In this document: piece after piece, positions 9,042-17,194 of the stretch | Position numbering within the stretch: the first letter of the stretch is position 1 | Layout of the letters: every line of letters begins with the position of its first letter | From: Franzmannia pantelleriensis | Lineage (GTDB): Bacteria; Pseudomonadota; Gammaproteobacteria; Pseudomonadales; Halomonadaceae | Assembly: GCF_900102875.1 (NCBI RefSeq) | Contig: NZ_FNGH01000005.1 | Span: 62,001-126,000 of the forward strand | DNA length: 64,000 nt | Reading direction: 5' to 3' | The notes under the pieces: generated by a model | What the model was told of the DNA's origin: nothing | Database searches by the model: none | The model's input: only the letters and a program-made list of their open reading frames with translations | Program-made: the position numbers and the translations under genes

Positions 9042-9905
9042 ATGGTGCATAGCATGACCGCCTTCACCCGCCAGCGCCACGAGGCCGAGTGGGGCAGCCT
9101 GCAGCTCGAGCTGCGCTCGGTGAACCAGCGCTATCTCGACCTGCACTTTCGCCTGCCCGACAGCCTGCGCGACCTCGAGCCTGCATGGCGCGACGCGTTG
9201 CGCCAACGCCTGGCACGCGGCAAGCTGGAGTGCACCCTGCGCTTCGAGCCAGTGAACGGTAGCGACAGCCTCAGCATCGACCGCACCCGGCTCAAGTCGC
9301 TCGCTCAGGCACTGGTCGAGGTGCGCAGCGAGCTACCCGGCGTGGCCATGCCCGATGCCCTCGGCATGCTCCAGCACCCCGGCATCCTCACCGCCGACAG
9401 CGTCGATCTCGACGCCATCCAGGCCGCCGCCCACGCTCTGTTCAAGACCGCCCTGGACGACCTGGTGGCCGGGCGCGCCCGCGAGGGTGATCAGCTCGCC
9501 GAGCTTATCCGCGCCCGACTGACCGGCATTCACGAGCAGGTCGCCGAAGTCCGGCGCCTGCTGCCGGGTATCCTTGCCCGTCAGCGCCAGCTGCTACTGG
9601 AACGACTCGACGCGGTCAAGGCAGAACTCGACCCCCAGCGCCTCGAGGCGGAGCTGACACTGATGGCCCAGAAGGCCGACGTCGACGAGGAGCTCGACCG
9701 CCTCGACACCCACGTCATCGAGGTCGAGCGCCAGCTCACCCAGAAGGGCCCCGTCGGCCGCCGCCTCGACTTCCTGATGCAGGAGCTCAACCGCGAGGCC
9801 AACACCCTCTCCTCAAAGTCGGTGGTTGCCGAAAGCACCCGCTGCGCGGTGGAGCTCAAGGTGCTGATCGAGCAGATGAGGGAGCAGATCCAGAACATCG
9901 AGTAG
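9042..9905 (+). CDS. yicC: YicC family protein
   Basis: A 287-residue YicC/YloC family protein; members have been reported as endoribonucleases acting on small RNAs. The N-terminal YicC domain begins MVHSMTAFTRQ, and the C-terminal DUF1732 domain holds DEELDRLDTHVIEVERQL and RRLDFLMQELNREANT. The gene is intact although the island is inserted at its last codons: the end IQNIE with a TAG stop lies inside attL, while attR holds a second copy reading IQNIE with TGA. The current stop and the trailer are therefore probably island-derived. The 3' end of yicC is a known integration site for mobilisable islands in Vibrionales. Confidence 0.95.
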   Translation: MVHSMTAFTRQRHEAEWGSLQLELRSVNQRYLDLHFRLPDSLRDLEPAWRDALRQRLARGKLECTLRFEPVNGSDSLSIDRTRLKSLAQALVEVRSELPGVAMPDALGMLQHPGILTADSVDLDAIQAAAHALFKTALDDLVAGRAREGDQLAELIRARLTGIHEQVAEVRRLLPGILARQRQLLLERLDAVKAELDPQRLEAELTLMAQKADVDEELDRLDTHVIEVERQLTQKGPVGRRLDFLMQELNREANTLSSKSVVAESTRCAVELKVLIEQMREQIQNIE

Positions 9906-9913
9906 TGTCCACG
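9887..9913. repeat. attL
   Basis: A 27-bp segment starting GATCCAGAACATCGAG that covers the last codons and stop of yicC. It matches attR at 23 of 27 positions by eye. The four differences are silent or change only which stop codon is used. Confidence 0.85.
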
Positions 9914-10012
9914 CCTCTCCACAAAAATACACAACTCATTATTTTTAAAGGAAATTACTGGAGGGGTTGTCTACAGCAATCTACGGAAGTCTAGCTTAAG
10001 CTATCGCCAATT

Positions 10013-10083
10013 GGGGAGTACAATGGGGAGTACACCGGGTTACTCCCCACCAAAAAGGCGAAAATTCTCTATGGGTACTCCCC
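10013..10083. repeat. Four GGGGAGTAC elements near attL (candidate integrase arm sites)
   Basis: GGGGAGTAC occurs at 10013-10021 and 10025-10033. Its complement occurs as TACTCCCC at 10041-10048 and GTACTCCCC at 10075-10083. The same element recurs twice just inside attR (49280-49299) and is placed as arm-type binding sites of P4-like integrases usually are. The rest of the 346-base gap between yicC and the integrase shows no gene. Confidence 0.6.
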
Positions 10084-10251
10084 ACCTCAAACACTCCTAC
10101 CCAGGCATGGCCCTCCTTCCAGTGACGGCCCACCCCAGCAAGCCAGGCACGAAGGCCTGGCTATACAGGGAGTTGATGAGCAATGCCCGACCTTGGCTGA
10201 CAAAAATTCAAACGATGGTTTCAAATTTTTGATAACAGCTGCCAGGAGTGA

Positions 10252-11487
10252 ATGATGGGGAGTTTCACAGCCAAGAAGATCCAGTCCCTGATCAAGGACG
10301 GCGTACCGGGCCGCTACAGTGATGGCAACGGCCTATACCTGATGATTCCCAAAAAGGGCGCTCCTTACTGGATGCATCGGTTCACGCTCGCTGGAAAGCG
10401 CCGTGAACTGACACTGGGAAAATGCGTGAACCTATCCTTGGCTGAGGCCCGCGAGCAAGCTGCAGATGCACAGAAAGCCATCCGGAGCGGTATCGACCCT
10501 GTCGAAGAGCGCAGGCGGGAAGAGCAGATCGTTATCCACACCGTCAGGGAGCTGTTCGATGACTGGTACCACGATCTGGAGAAGCGCCTGAAGCACCCAC
10601 GCATCCCGAAGCGCATCTTCGAGAAAGAGGTCGCTCCGTCCATTGGGCACCAGGCCTTGGAGAACGTCACCCCCATGGACGTGCGAGACATCATCCGCAA
10701 GGTTGCCAGCAGCGGACGTCCGGCCATCGCCAACGACACCTTGATGTACCTCAAGCAGCTGTTCAATCACGCCATCAAGCTTGGACTGCTCACCTACAAC
10801 CCGGCGGCAGCCTTCAGCGTCAACGACGCCGGCGGTATCGAGAAAAGTCGTGACCGAGCCCTCACCATCGAGGAGATTCACCAGGTCTTCCAAATCTTCA
10901 GAGACAATCGGGAGAGCTTCACCCGAGAGAACTATCTCGCGTGCGCGCTGCTGCTCGTCCTGGGGGTACGCAAGACCGAGCTGACCGAGGCCCAGTGGTC
11001 AGAATTTGACCTGAAGGAGAAGCGGTGGAACCTGTCCGGCGAGCGAAGCAAGACAGGCCGGGGGATGGCGATTCCTCTGCCTCCGCAGGCTGTCAGCTGG
11101 CTGGAAGAACTCAAGATCCGCGCCTGCGGCTCGCCCTACGTCTTTCCCAGCCGCCGCAGCAGCATGCGACCACACATGGGCAAGGACACCCTGAATCGCG
11201 CCATTGCCAAGCTGTTCGGCAAGGAGCCCGGCAAGAAGCAGCAGCCGGCGAACAGGATGGGCGACATCGCCGAGTTCACAGTGCATGACCTGCGCCGCAC
11301 CTGCCGAAGCCTGCTGGCTGCCGCAGGTGTGCCGGGGCATGTCGCAGAGCGCTGCCTGAACCACAAGCTTAAGGGCGTAGAAGGCATCTACGACCGACAC
11401 GACTACTTCGAGGAGCGGAAAGAGGCTCTGACCAAAGTGGCTAAGCTGGTGGAGCCTGCAACCAATCATAGAGCATTGCTAATTTAG
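10252..11487 (+). CDS. P4-type tyrosine recombinase (island integrase)
   Basis: A 411-residue site-specific recombinase that integrates and excises the island. The N-terminal DUF4102-type arm-binding domain runs from FTAKKIQSLIKDG to about residue 95 (including YSDGNGLYLMI and ELTLGKCVNLSLAEAREQA). A core-binding domain follows, then a catalytic domain with Arg in LLVLGVRKTELT, the HDLRRT box, His in CLNHKLKG and the nucleophile Tyr in GIYDRHDY. Two adjacent ATG codons (10252, 10255) follow an AGGAG; either could be used. It reads inward from attL, the usual arrangement for such islands. Confidence 0.95.
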   Translation: MMGSFTAKKIQSLIKDGVPGRYSDGNGLYLMIPKKGAPYWMHRFTLAGKRRELTLGKCVNLSLAEAREQAADAQKAIRSGIDPVEERRREEQIVIHTVRELFDDWYHDLEKRLKHPRIPKRIFEKEVAPSIGHQALENVTPMDVRDIIRKVASSGRPAIANDTLMYLKQLFNHAIKLGLLTYNPAAAFSVNDAGGIEKSRDRALTIEEIHQVFQIFRDNRESFTRENYLACALLLVLGVRKTELTEAQWSEFDLKEKRWNLSGERSKTGRGMAIPLPPQAVSWLEELKIRACGSPYVFPSRRSSMRPHMGKDTLNRAIAKLFGKEPGKKQQPANRMGDIAEFTVHDLRRTCRSLLAAAGVPGHVAERCLNHKLKGVEGIYDRHDYFEERKEALTKVAKLVEPATNHRALLI

Positions 11488-11617
11488 AATATATACTTTT
11501 GCCGAGTTTGATTAGCTTCATTGAAAATAGCTCTGGGCACTTCTCACCCACCCTAAAGATCCAGCCTCTCTGGCCGATATGGGATCAAAACTCACATTTC
11601 GTTCGGCCAGGGAGGGC

Positions 11618-12052
11618 ATGATGAGACATTCGCTGCGCTACCACATTGTGTCAGGTCTGTTGCTTAATCTCGTCCTGATGATGCCTATCCTGGCGTACAG
11701 CGATGATCTAGATGCCTTTGCCGCCAGCCTGCTTTGCGACCAAGAAAGTTGCACGCCTCCCGACTCTCAGGCGCCACCCGTGCCCTTGGTCATTGAAGGC
11801 ACCACACTCCCCAGCGACGCCGCTCGAGAGCGAGACCACGAACAAGCTTTCCTAGTGCGCCAGGGCGCATATCTGACCGACCAAGGCACCATCTCTTCGC
11901 TAACCGATCAACCCGCAAGCATTCAAGTTCCGGAGCGTGGGGTGCTCCAGGCTCATGACCATGGCCCGGCCGATCTGGTGCCGACCACTGGCCCCGTTAT
12001 CATCGCAATCCCCCGTACCTCCCCATCTCCACAAGGAAGCTCACGTGACTAA
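11618..12052 (+). CDS. Small exported protein of unknown function
   Basis: About 144 residues, not recognised. ATG codons at 11618 and 11621 follow an AGGGAGG, and the N terminus (MMRHSLRYHIVSGLLLNLVLMMPILAYS) is a convincing signal peptide. The mature part is short, Pro- and Gln-rich, with one Cys pair (LLCDQESC), and looks poorly structured. Its last eight bases overlap the GTG start of the next gene, so the two are translationally coupled. It is the first gene of a four-gene exported-protein cluster whose role is unknown. Confidence 0.6.
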   Translation: MMRHSLRYHIVSGLLLNLVLMMPILAYSDDLDAFAASLLCDQESCTPPDSQAPPVPLVIEGTTLPSDAARERDHEQAFLVRQGAYLTDQGTISSLTDQPASIQVPERGVLQAHDHGPADLVPTTGPVIIAIPRTSPSPQGSSRD

Positions 12053-14876
12053 CCCCTTCGGCAAGGGGCTTCCCGCCTGGCTGCTGATCCTGTTTGCCCT
12101 CAACCTTCTCTACTTAGCGTATGAGCTGGCCTTCAATAGCCGCCTGGTTGACGCTGCAGTTGCAAGCCTGACCCGTTCTGAAGTCCTCGCTCTGGAGCTA
12201 GAGGGGCGCATTCTATCCGGCATCGGCTTATGCCTGCTTCTGTTACGCCTGATCAAGGTCCAGGACAGGCCACTGCTGCGCAACCTAATCGTCATCAGCC
12301 TGGCCATCGGTATCGGCTTTCCTCTGATGTATCAAGGTCAGCGCATTCTAGTTGACACCCTGGTGGACCGAACTTCGGCGGAGCAGCGCATGGATGCCCA
12401 GCACCTGCTGCTGCTCAAGCGCGGGTTGGCCAGCAACGCCTTGCAGCTCGATGGTATTCCCTTCGATGATGCAGATCTCGAATCCGCTCATACCCGAAGC
12501 TTCCTCTCGGTGCTGGGCCTGATGACCTTCGTATCGCCGGAATTCATCGACTCGCTCAAGAACGAAGCCGACCGCATCATAGATCAGGTGATCACTAACG
12601 AGGCCACCCGCGACTTACCGGAAAGCTATGAAAAATACCGTCAGCTGCAGATCAGCATGCAGCAGACTTGGGCCGACTATGAGCAGGTGTCCGACGAGTA
12701 CTGGCAGGCCCAAAGCGCGTTAATGCAGGAGGCTGAGGACCAATGGTATGAGCTGCAGTCCAACCTGATGGATCAGTGGCAGGTGCTCTCTGACGATCGC
12801 GATGAGCATGCCTTCACCCGGCAAGTGCTTACCTTGCAGCGCAGCCTTACCACTTACTTCCAGGCCCGTGAGCGATGCGACAATGGTCGGTTCCGCGACG
12901 AGTGCATCATCCGAGTCGAGGATATCTACCGAGAAGAGGTCACTAGCAACCTGGGCAATTACGTGGCCCCTCACGACTGGTGCCACGAGCCTGAACTCGT
13001 TACCACCACCGTACAGCGCCGCGGACGCTTCGTGACCGAGCGCCAGGAGGTCCAGCGTTGCCACGGCTTAGAATTCGACCATCTAGCCGATAAGCTTACT
13101 GCTGTCACTCAGCAGGCGATGTCCTACGAACAATTTCTGGCCAGTGATGCAGTGGGAGAGCGTATCAGGGAAGAACTTTACGCCGAGGGGCTCAGCCTGC
13201 CAGACAGTTGGCGCCCGGACGATCGCGCCACCTTCCTGGACATCGCGGTCGCCGAGCCCATGCGGGCCCTGGGCCTCCAGGCGGACGAGGCGATGCAGGC
13301 GCAGCTCGGCAGCACCTTACCGCTAGATCTCGATGCCAAAGACTTCCTCGCCTCCCCACCTGTCCAAGATCAGCTGCACAAGGCACTACGCCCACAAGAT
13401 CCCAATCTGCTGATCTCTCTGAACCTAGACCCGGAAGCTTTTCGCGACGCCATCATCATGCCGCACTACCGTGCGCTGGCCGACCAGGAGCGCGCACGCC
13501 TCTACGCCGACGCACAAGCGCTCGCCAACGGCGAGGTTAGGGAAGAAGAAGGCAAGCAGTATGTGCGTGCGCTTATCGTGCCGCCCATCGCCATGGGCTT
13601 CTCGCTGTTTTTCGCCTTAGTCAACGCCATCGGACTAGCCGCCAGCCTGCCCCCACTGCTCGGCTATCAGCGCCGATGGCTGCCGCCGGCTATCAAGGCT
13701 TCGGGACTTGTGCTCGTTCTGGCATTGCCAATGGCCAACAGCTCCGCCGTGGTCAAGACCGACACCTACCGCTACTTCGCCGATGAGGCCGAACGCGCCT
13801 TCTCCCCGCTAGGCGGACTGTTCGCCACCTGGGTAATCAATACCGAACCCGTCATCTACCCGATCGGACGCATGATGACCTTCTTCGCCCCACCTCTGGT
13901 CACTGTAACGACCTCACAGGTCGCCGAAGACCAGGCCCAAGCGGAAGCCCAGGCGCCCATAATTCAGACCTCTCCGGAGCCCACTGTCCTGCCTCAGGCG
14001 TCCAGTCAGCCCGCATTAAATCAACCAGTGGCTGACCGCGAGCCCGATCAGCGTAAGGCTTCCCGTATCACTCATCTTGATGTGACCCGCCCTCTGTTCG
14101 ACCAAGTCCAAGCGGCAAAAGCTCATGATCAGCACGCCGTGATGGTAGACCTGCAGATGCTCAGCGACCGCCACTGGGCGATACACCGCGCACCGATCAT
14201 CTCCGGTCAGGGCACCTGCCTGACCAACTTCCAACGCGCCATGGACCTCAGCCGCGTCGACAGCCTGCAGTGGCGTGGCGCGCGCCACGCCAGCTGCGGC
14301 AGCGAGGCGCTGGCCCATCGGCCTGTCGCCATTCCGACTGCGCGGGAGTTCGCCCGTCAGTTCCAACGCAGCGCAGCAGATCTCTCCTTGTGGGCACACT
14401 TCCAGCCCACCCTACACGGCGAGGTGAACTGCCATGCAGTTAGAAGCGAGGCCGACGCCCTGGCGGAGCTGCTAGGCAGCCAGCGCTTCACGGCCGCGGT
14501 CAGTCGCCCTGAGATGCTGAGTTGCTTTACCCAGCATGGGCGTGACTATTCGCTGGCCTACTTCGGCCCAGAGCATGGCAGTGCAGAAAGCGACGACAGC
14601 TCACTTCGCCACCTCACCCTCGCCGATGCCCGCCGGCTGCGCGAACGCGCTCGAGGGGAGGCCTACCGCGAGCATGTTACTCAACTGAGCACCTCCCTTC
14701 TGGCACCGGCCCTTGAACTTCTCGAGCCCGAGGATGCCATCGTGGTTCACCACCAGCACGGCAGCGAGGCCATTCGCCAGGCGCTTAAGGCATTTGCTGG
14801 GCGCCATGGGGTTTTCGGCCCTGCTGGAGGGCTTCAAGACGACACGCAAAATCATATAACTGTGACAAGGGATTAA
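12045..14876 (+). CDS. Large membrane protein of unknown function, first of the cluster's core
   Basis: About 943 residues from a GTG at 12045, preceded by AAGGAAG; the open frame extends 36 codons upstream but without a plausible binding site. Two to three membrane segments lie near the N terminus (LPAWLLILFALNLLYLAYEL, GIGLCLLLLRLI, LIVISLAIGIGFPLMY). A long, charged, Gln- and Trp-rich helical region follows (about 110-500), then a second hydrophobic group (AMGFSLFFALVNAIGLAASL and ASGLVLVLALPM). After a Pro/Gln linker comes a C-terminal domain of about 250 residues. The segment VMVDLQMLSDRHWAIHR with later IPTAREF resembles, weakly, a glycerophosphodiesterase-type barrel without its full active site. 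I do not recognise the family. Confidence 0.75.
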   Translation: MTNPFGKGLPAWLLILFALNLLYLAYELAFNSRLVDAAVASLTRSEVLALELEGRILSGIGLCLLLLRLIKVQDRPLLRNLIVISLAIGIGFPLMYQGQRILVDTLVDRTSAEQRMDAQHLLLLKRGLASNALQLDGIPFDDADLESAHTRSFLSVLGLMTFVSPEFIDSLKNEADRIIDQVITNEATRDLPESYEKYRQLQISMQQTWADYEQVSDEYWQAQSALMQEAEDQWYELQSNLMDQWQVLSDDRDEHAFTRQVLTLQRSLTTYFQARERCDNGRFRDECIIRVEDIYREEVTSNLGNYVAPHDWCHEPELVTTTVQRRGRFVTERQEVQRCHGLEFDHLADKLTAVTQQAMSYEQFLASDAVGERIREELYAEGLSLPDSWRPDDRATFLDIAVAEPMRALGLQADEAMQAQLGSTLPLDLDAKDFLASPPVQDQLHKALRPQDPNLLISLNLDPEAFRDAIIMPHYRALADQERARLYADAQALANGEVREEEGKQYVRALIVPPIAMGFSLFFALVNAIGLAASLPPLLGYQRRWLPPAIKASGLVLVLALPMANSSAVVKTDTYRYFADEAERAFSPLGGLFATWVINTEPVIYPIGRMMTFFAPPLVTVTTSQVAEDQAQAEAQAPIIQTSPEPTVLPQASSQPALNQPVADREPDQRKASRITHLDVTRPLFDQVQAAKAHDQHAVMVDLQMLSDRHWAIHRAPIISGQGTCLTNFQRAMDLSRVDSLQWRGARHASCGSEALAHRPVAIPTAREFARQFQRSAADLSLWAHFQPTLHGEVNCHAVRSEADALAELLGSQRFTAAVSRPEMLSCFTQHGRDYSLAYFGPEHGSAESDDSSLRHLTLADARRLRERARGEAYREHVTQLSTSLLAPALELLEPEDAIVVHHQHGSEAIRQALKAFAGRHGVFGPAGGLQDDTQNHITVTRD

Positions 14877-14879
14877 ACG

Positions 14880-15809
14880 ATGACAAATACCATCGCCAGG
14901 TGGAGCACTGCTGCCCTGCTGAGCGTCGCCATCGGCGCTTCAGCACAGGCCAACGACCTGGTGAAAAAACCTTTCGCCGGCTCAGCGATGACGCCCGAGC
15001 AAATCCACGCTTGGGAGTACTACCTGGCCGATGAAAGTGCCCAGTTTGGCTGCCAGTACGGAGATGATCCGCGGCTGCAGGAAGACCCCCGCGGCACGCT
15101 TCAGGCGCTGGCCAGCGACGAGGAAATGGAGCCGCTAAAGGTCACCCTGCGTACCTTCCTGTTCGCCAGCGACAACGTCCAGACGCTGCTGGCACGCAAC
15201 ATGTTCATCGCCAGTATGGAGTGCAATCAGGTTTACCATTTCGATGGCGAGATGATAGGACATCCAGTGCTTCCCTATGAAGAATACCTGGAGATCCTGC
15301 TTCACAAACTTGAAGCGCAACCCAGCCTTAGCTCACACCTCGACTTTGTGCGTGGTACCAAGATCGCAGCCATCGACGCTCGCTGGTTCTGGGCCTTCTA
15401 TCTGATGGACCGCAACCACTACCGGATGCACGGCCACGACTACGACACCATCGCCGGTCTGGCTGCGTCCCTACCTGGCGACCTGGGAAACATCACCCCA
15501 ACGAACAGTCACTGGCAGATCTTCTCCAAGCTGTTCAATCAGGGCATCTACGTGGCAGCTACCCGCGAATGCCAAGGCGAGGGAGCTGAGCCCGGCGAGG
15601 AGATCGTAGTCGACTCAAACTTGCCCTGGGAAACAGTTGCAGATTTCTACTCCTCCGAGTCAATTCGCCATCGCGGCCAATGGCGCAATGTGGTCGAGCG
15701 CCAAGAGCAAGGCTTTACCCTAGCCGCCGCCACGCTGATCGATGAGCCAATCAACCCCTATTTCAACGTGCACCGTCGCGTTACTATCTATCCTAAGGAG
15801 TGCAATTGA
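14880..15809 (+). CDS. Exported protein of unknown function
   Basis: 309 residues starting three bases after the stop of the preceding gene. It has a signal peptide (STAALLSVAIGASAQA). The mature part is rich in Trp, Tyr and His (DARWFWAFYLMDRNHYRMHG) and has four Cys, which may form disulfides in the periplasm. I recognise no catalytic motif or family. Tight packing with the large membrane protein and the following exported protein suggests they work together in the envelope. Confidence 0.75.
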   Translation: MTNTIARWSTAALLSVAIGASAQANDLVKKPFAGSAMTPEQIHAWEYYLADESAQFGCQYGDDPRLQEDPRGTLQALASDEEMEPLKVTLRTFLFASDNVQTLLARNMFIASMECNQVYHFDGEMIGHPVLPYEEYLEILLHKLEAQPSLSSHLDFVRGTKIAAIDARWFWAFYLMDRNHYRMHGHDYDTIAGLAASLPGDLGNITPTNSHWQIFSKLFNQGIYVAATRECQGEGAEPGEEIVVDSNLPWETVADFYSSESIRHRGQWRNVVERQEQGFTLAAATLIDEPINPYFNVHRRVTIYPKECN

Positions 15810-15811
15810 AC

Positions 15812-16681
15812 ATGCGCATGAAGTCGCTACTCGTCACCACTGTTGCGGTGGCCTCTCTGCCCCTCGCCGCCACGGCACAAGCCGCCTGCCAGGATGATGA
15901 ACGCCTGTACCGCATGGGAGATTTCCTCGAGGCTCAAAGTGATGGTAACGCCGAACCACTGCAGCTAACAGCCGAGACATATCTGCGCTTGACTCCTAAC
16001 GCCCGTGACGTCATCGGTGACAACTTGCGCTTGCTTGATGCCAACTGCAACACCATGCAGGTGGTGGGTGGCGAACCTCCGGTAAAGGTCGAGATACCCT
16101 TCCCACTGCTATACAACGCCTTCGAGGATGCAGTACTTCGTGGAGATGAAAAAACATCGGGCATACTGCTCAGGAGCTTTCGTGCAGAGCCGATGGACTC
16201 GGCTGGCTTTCTTGGGCTCTTTACTTTAGTAAGTGAAGATCAGGAACTGATTGAACGTTTGGCGAGCGCAGGGGAGATTGCTGCGCATACATCAGCAAAT
16301 GCTGGCAGCAATGCCGCCAGCCGCTGTAATGAACCTACAGTGTATCTGCACTACGCAGATTTTTTTGTTCGCTTTAGTGGGCAAGTAGAAGGCTATAATA
16401 ATAAAGCTTGGTATGTGTCCGGAAATCACAGAGAAATTACTTCAGTCGAGGACAACCTGACTCATAGCTTACAAGACCTCCCTGGCATGAACTGCCGCGT
16501 TGGGAAGGAGGCCGTACTCACAGTGGCGAGCGCAGCAGGCGCTATCGCCATCGATATAGGAAATATTCATTCAAGCAATTGGAACACGCCTAGCACTCGT
16601 CGGACTGTAGTTACTGCCCATGAGCAGTGGCTAGAAGCGGGCGCCCCGGACGACGACGGGCCGCAGAGCCTATTTGACTGA
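15812..16681 (+). CDS. Exported protein of unknown function, last of the four-gene cluster
   Basis: About 289 residues. AAGGAG at 15795-15800 favours the ATG at 15812, two bases after the upstream stop; GTG 15800 and ATG 15818 are alternatives. There is a signal peptide (MKSLLVTTVAVASLPLAATAQA) followed by a mature protein with several Cys (ACQDDE, DANCNTM, SRCNEP, GMNCRV). Codon use becomes more AT-rich after about 16200, unlike the first half, hinting at a composite origin. The family is not recognised. A hairpin follows the stop. Confidence 0.72.
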   Translation: MRMKSLLVTTVAVASLPLAATAQAACQDDERLYRMGDFLEAQSDGNAEPLQLTAETYLRLTPNARDVIGDNLRLLDANCNTMQVVGGEPPVKVEIPFPLLYNAFEDAVLRGDEKTSGILLRSFRAEPMDSAGFLGLFTLVSEDQELIERLASAGEIAAHTSANAGSNAASRCNEPTVYLHYADFFVRFSGQVEGYNNKAWYVSGNHREITSVEDNLTHSLQDLPGMNCRVGKEAVLTVASAAGAIAIDIGNIHSSNWNTPSTRRTVVTAHEQWLEAGAPDDDGPQSLFD

Positions 16682-16696
16682 GCTTGGTGGCTTTAG

Positions 16697-16728
16697 TACC
16701 GCGGCGCCCAGACTGGCGCCGCCGGTAT
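16697..16728. terminator. Terminator after the exported-protein cluster
   Basis: Arms TACCGCGGCGCC and GGCGCCGCCGGTA pair with one bulged base around a 6-base loop, 16 bases after the last gene of the cluster. No T run follows immediately, but TTTTTAGATATATAT lies about 10 bases further on. Confidence 0.55.
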
Positions 16729-16806
16729 CCCACTCATTTTTAGATATATATCACCCCTGTGACCTGAGCCCTCCCCGGGCTTTTCCACCGGCACAGGAGT
16801 CGTGAT

Positions 16807-17121
16807 ATGCCCCCACCCTGCATGCGCTGTGACTCGCAGCGTGTCATCAACCTCGAGACGGCCCGCAAGCTCGGCATCGCAGCCGGCGCAGTGGCCGGTA
16901 CGCTGAAAGGCGCCTATGCGTCCCTGTATTCACCCGGCAGGCTGAAACCTACCACCGTGTTCCCGGTCGGCCGGGTAGCGGCGGCCGTGATGGCCGGCAC
17001 CTCAGGCGGTATCGCCGGGGCGGCCGCCGGCCATCGTGTGGTGCTGCACCTTTTTCCCCCAGGTGAGGGCACGCCCTGGCTATGCCTGTGCTGTGGTCAC
17101 GCATTCAGAGACCTCAGCTGA
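16807..17121 (+). CDS. Small protein with split zinc-ribbon motif
   Basis: 104 residues with an AGGAG eight bases before the ATG. A CMRC pair lies at residues 5-8 and a CLCCGH group near the end (about 93-98), which together could bind zinc. Between them is a Gly/Ala-rich weakly hydrophobic segment (IAAGAVAGTLKGAY and AAAVMAGTSGGIAGAAAGH) like the glycine-zipper stretches of small plasmid and island proteins. Function is unknown. It precedes the DUF932 gene and may be the first gene of the recombination cassette. Confidence 0.55.
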   Translation: MPPPCMRCDSQRVINLETARKLGIAAGAVAGTLKGAYASLYSPGRLKPTTVFPVGRVAAAVMAGTSGGIAGAAAGHRVVLHLFPPGEGTPWLCLCCGHAFRDLS

Positions 17122-17194
17122 CACGCGCTCTACCGTCCTCTCAACCCTTCCACGCCGGCGATTTGCCGGCTTTTTTACGTCTAGGAGTTTTTCC

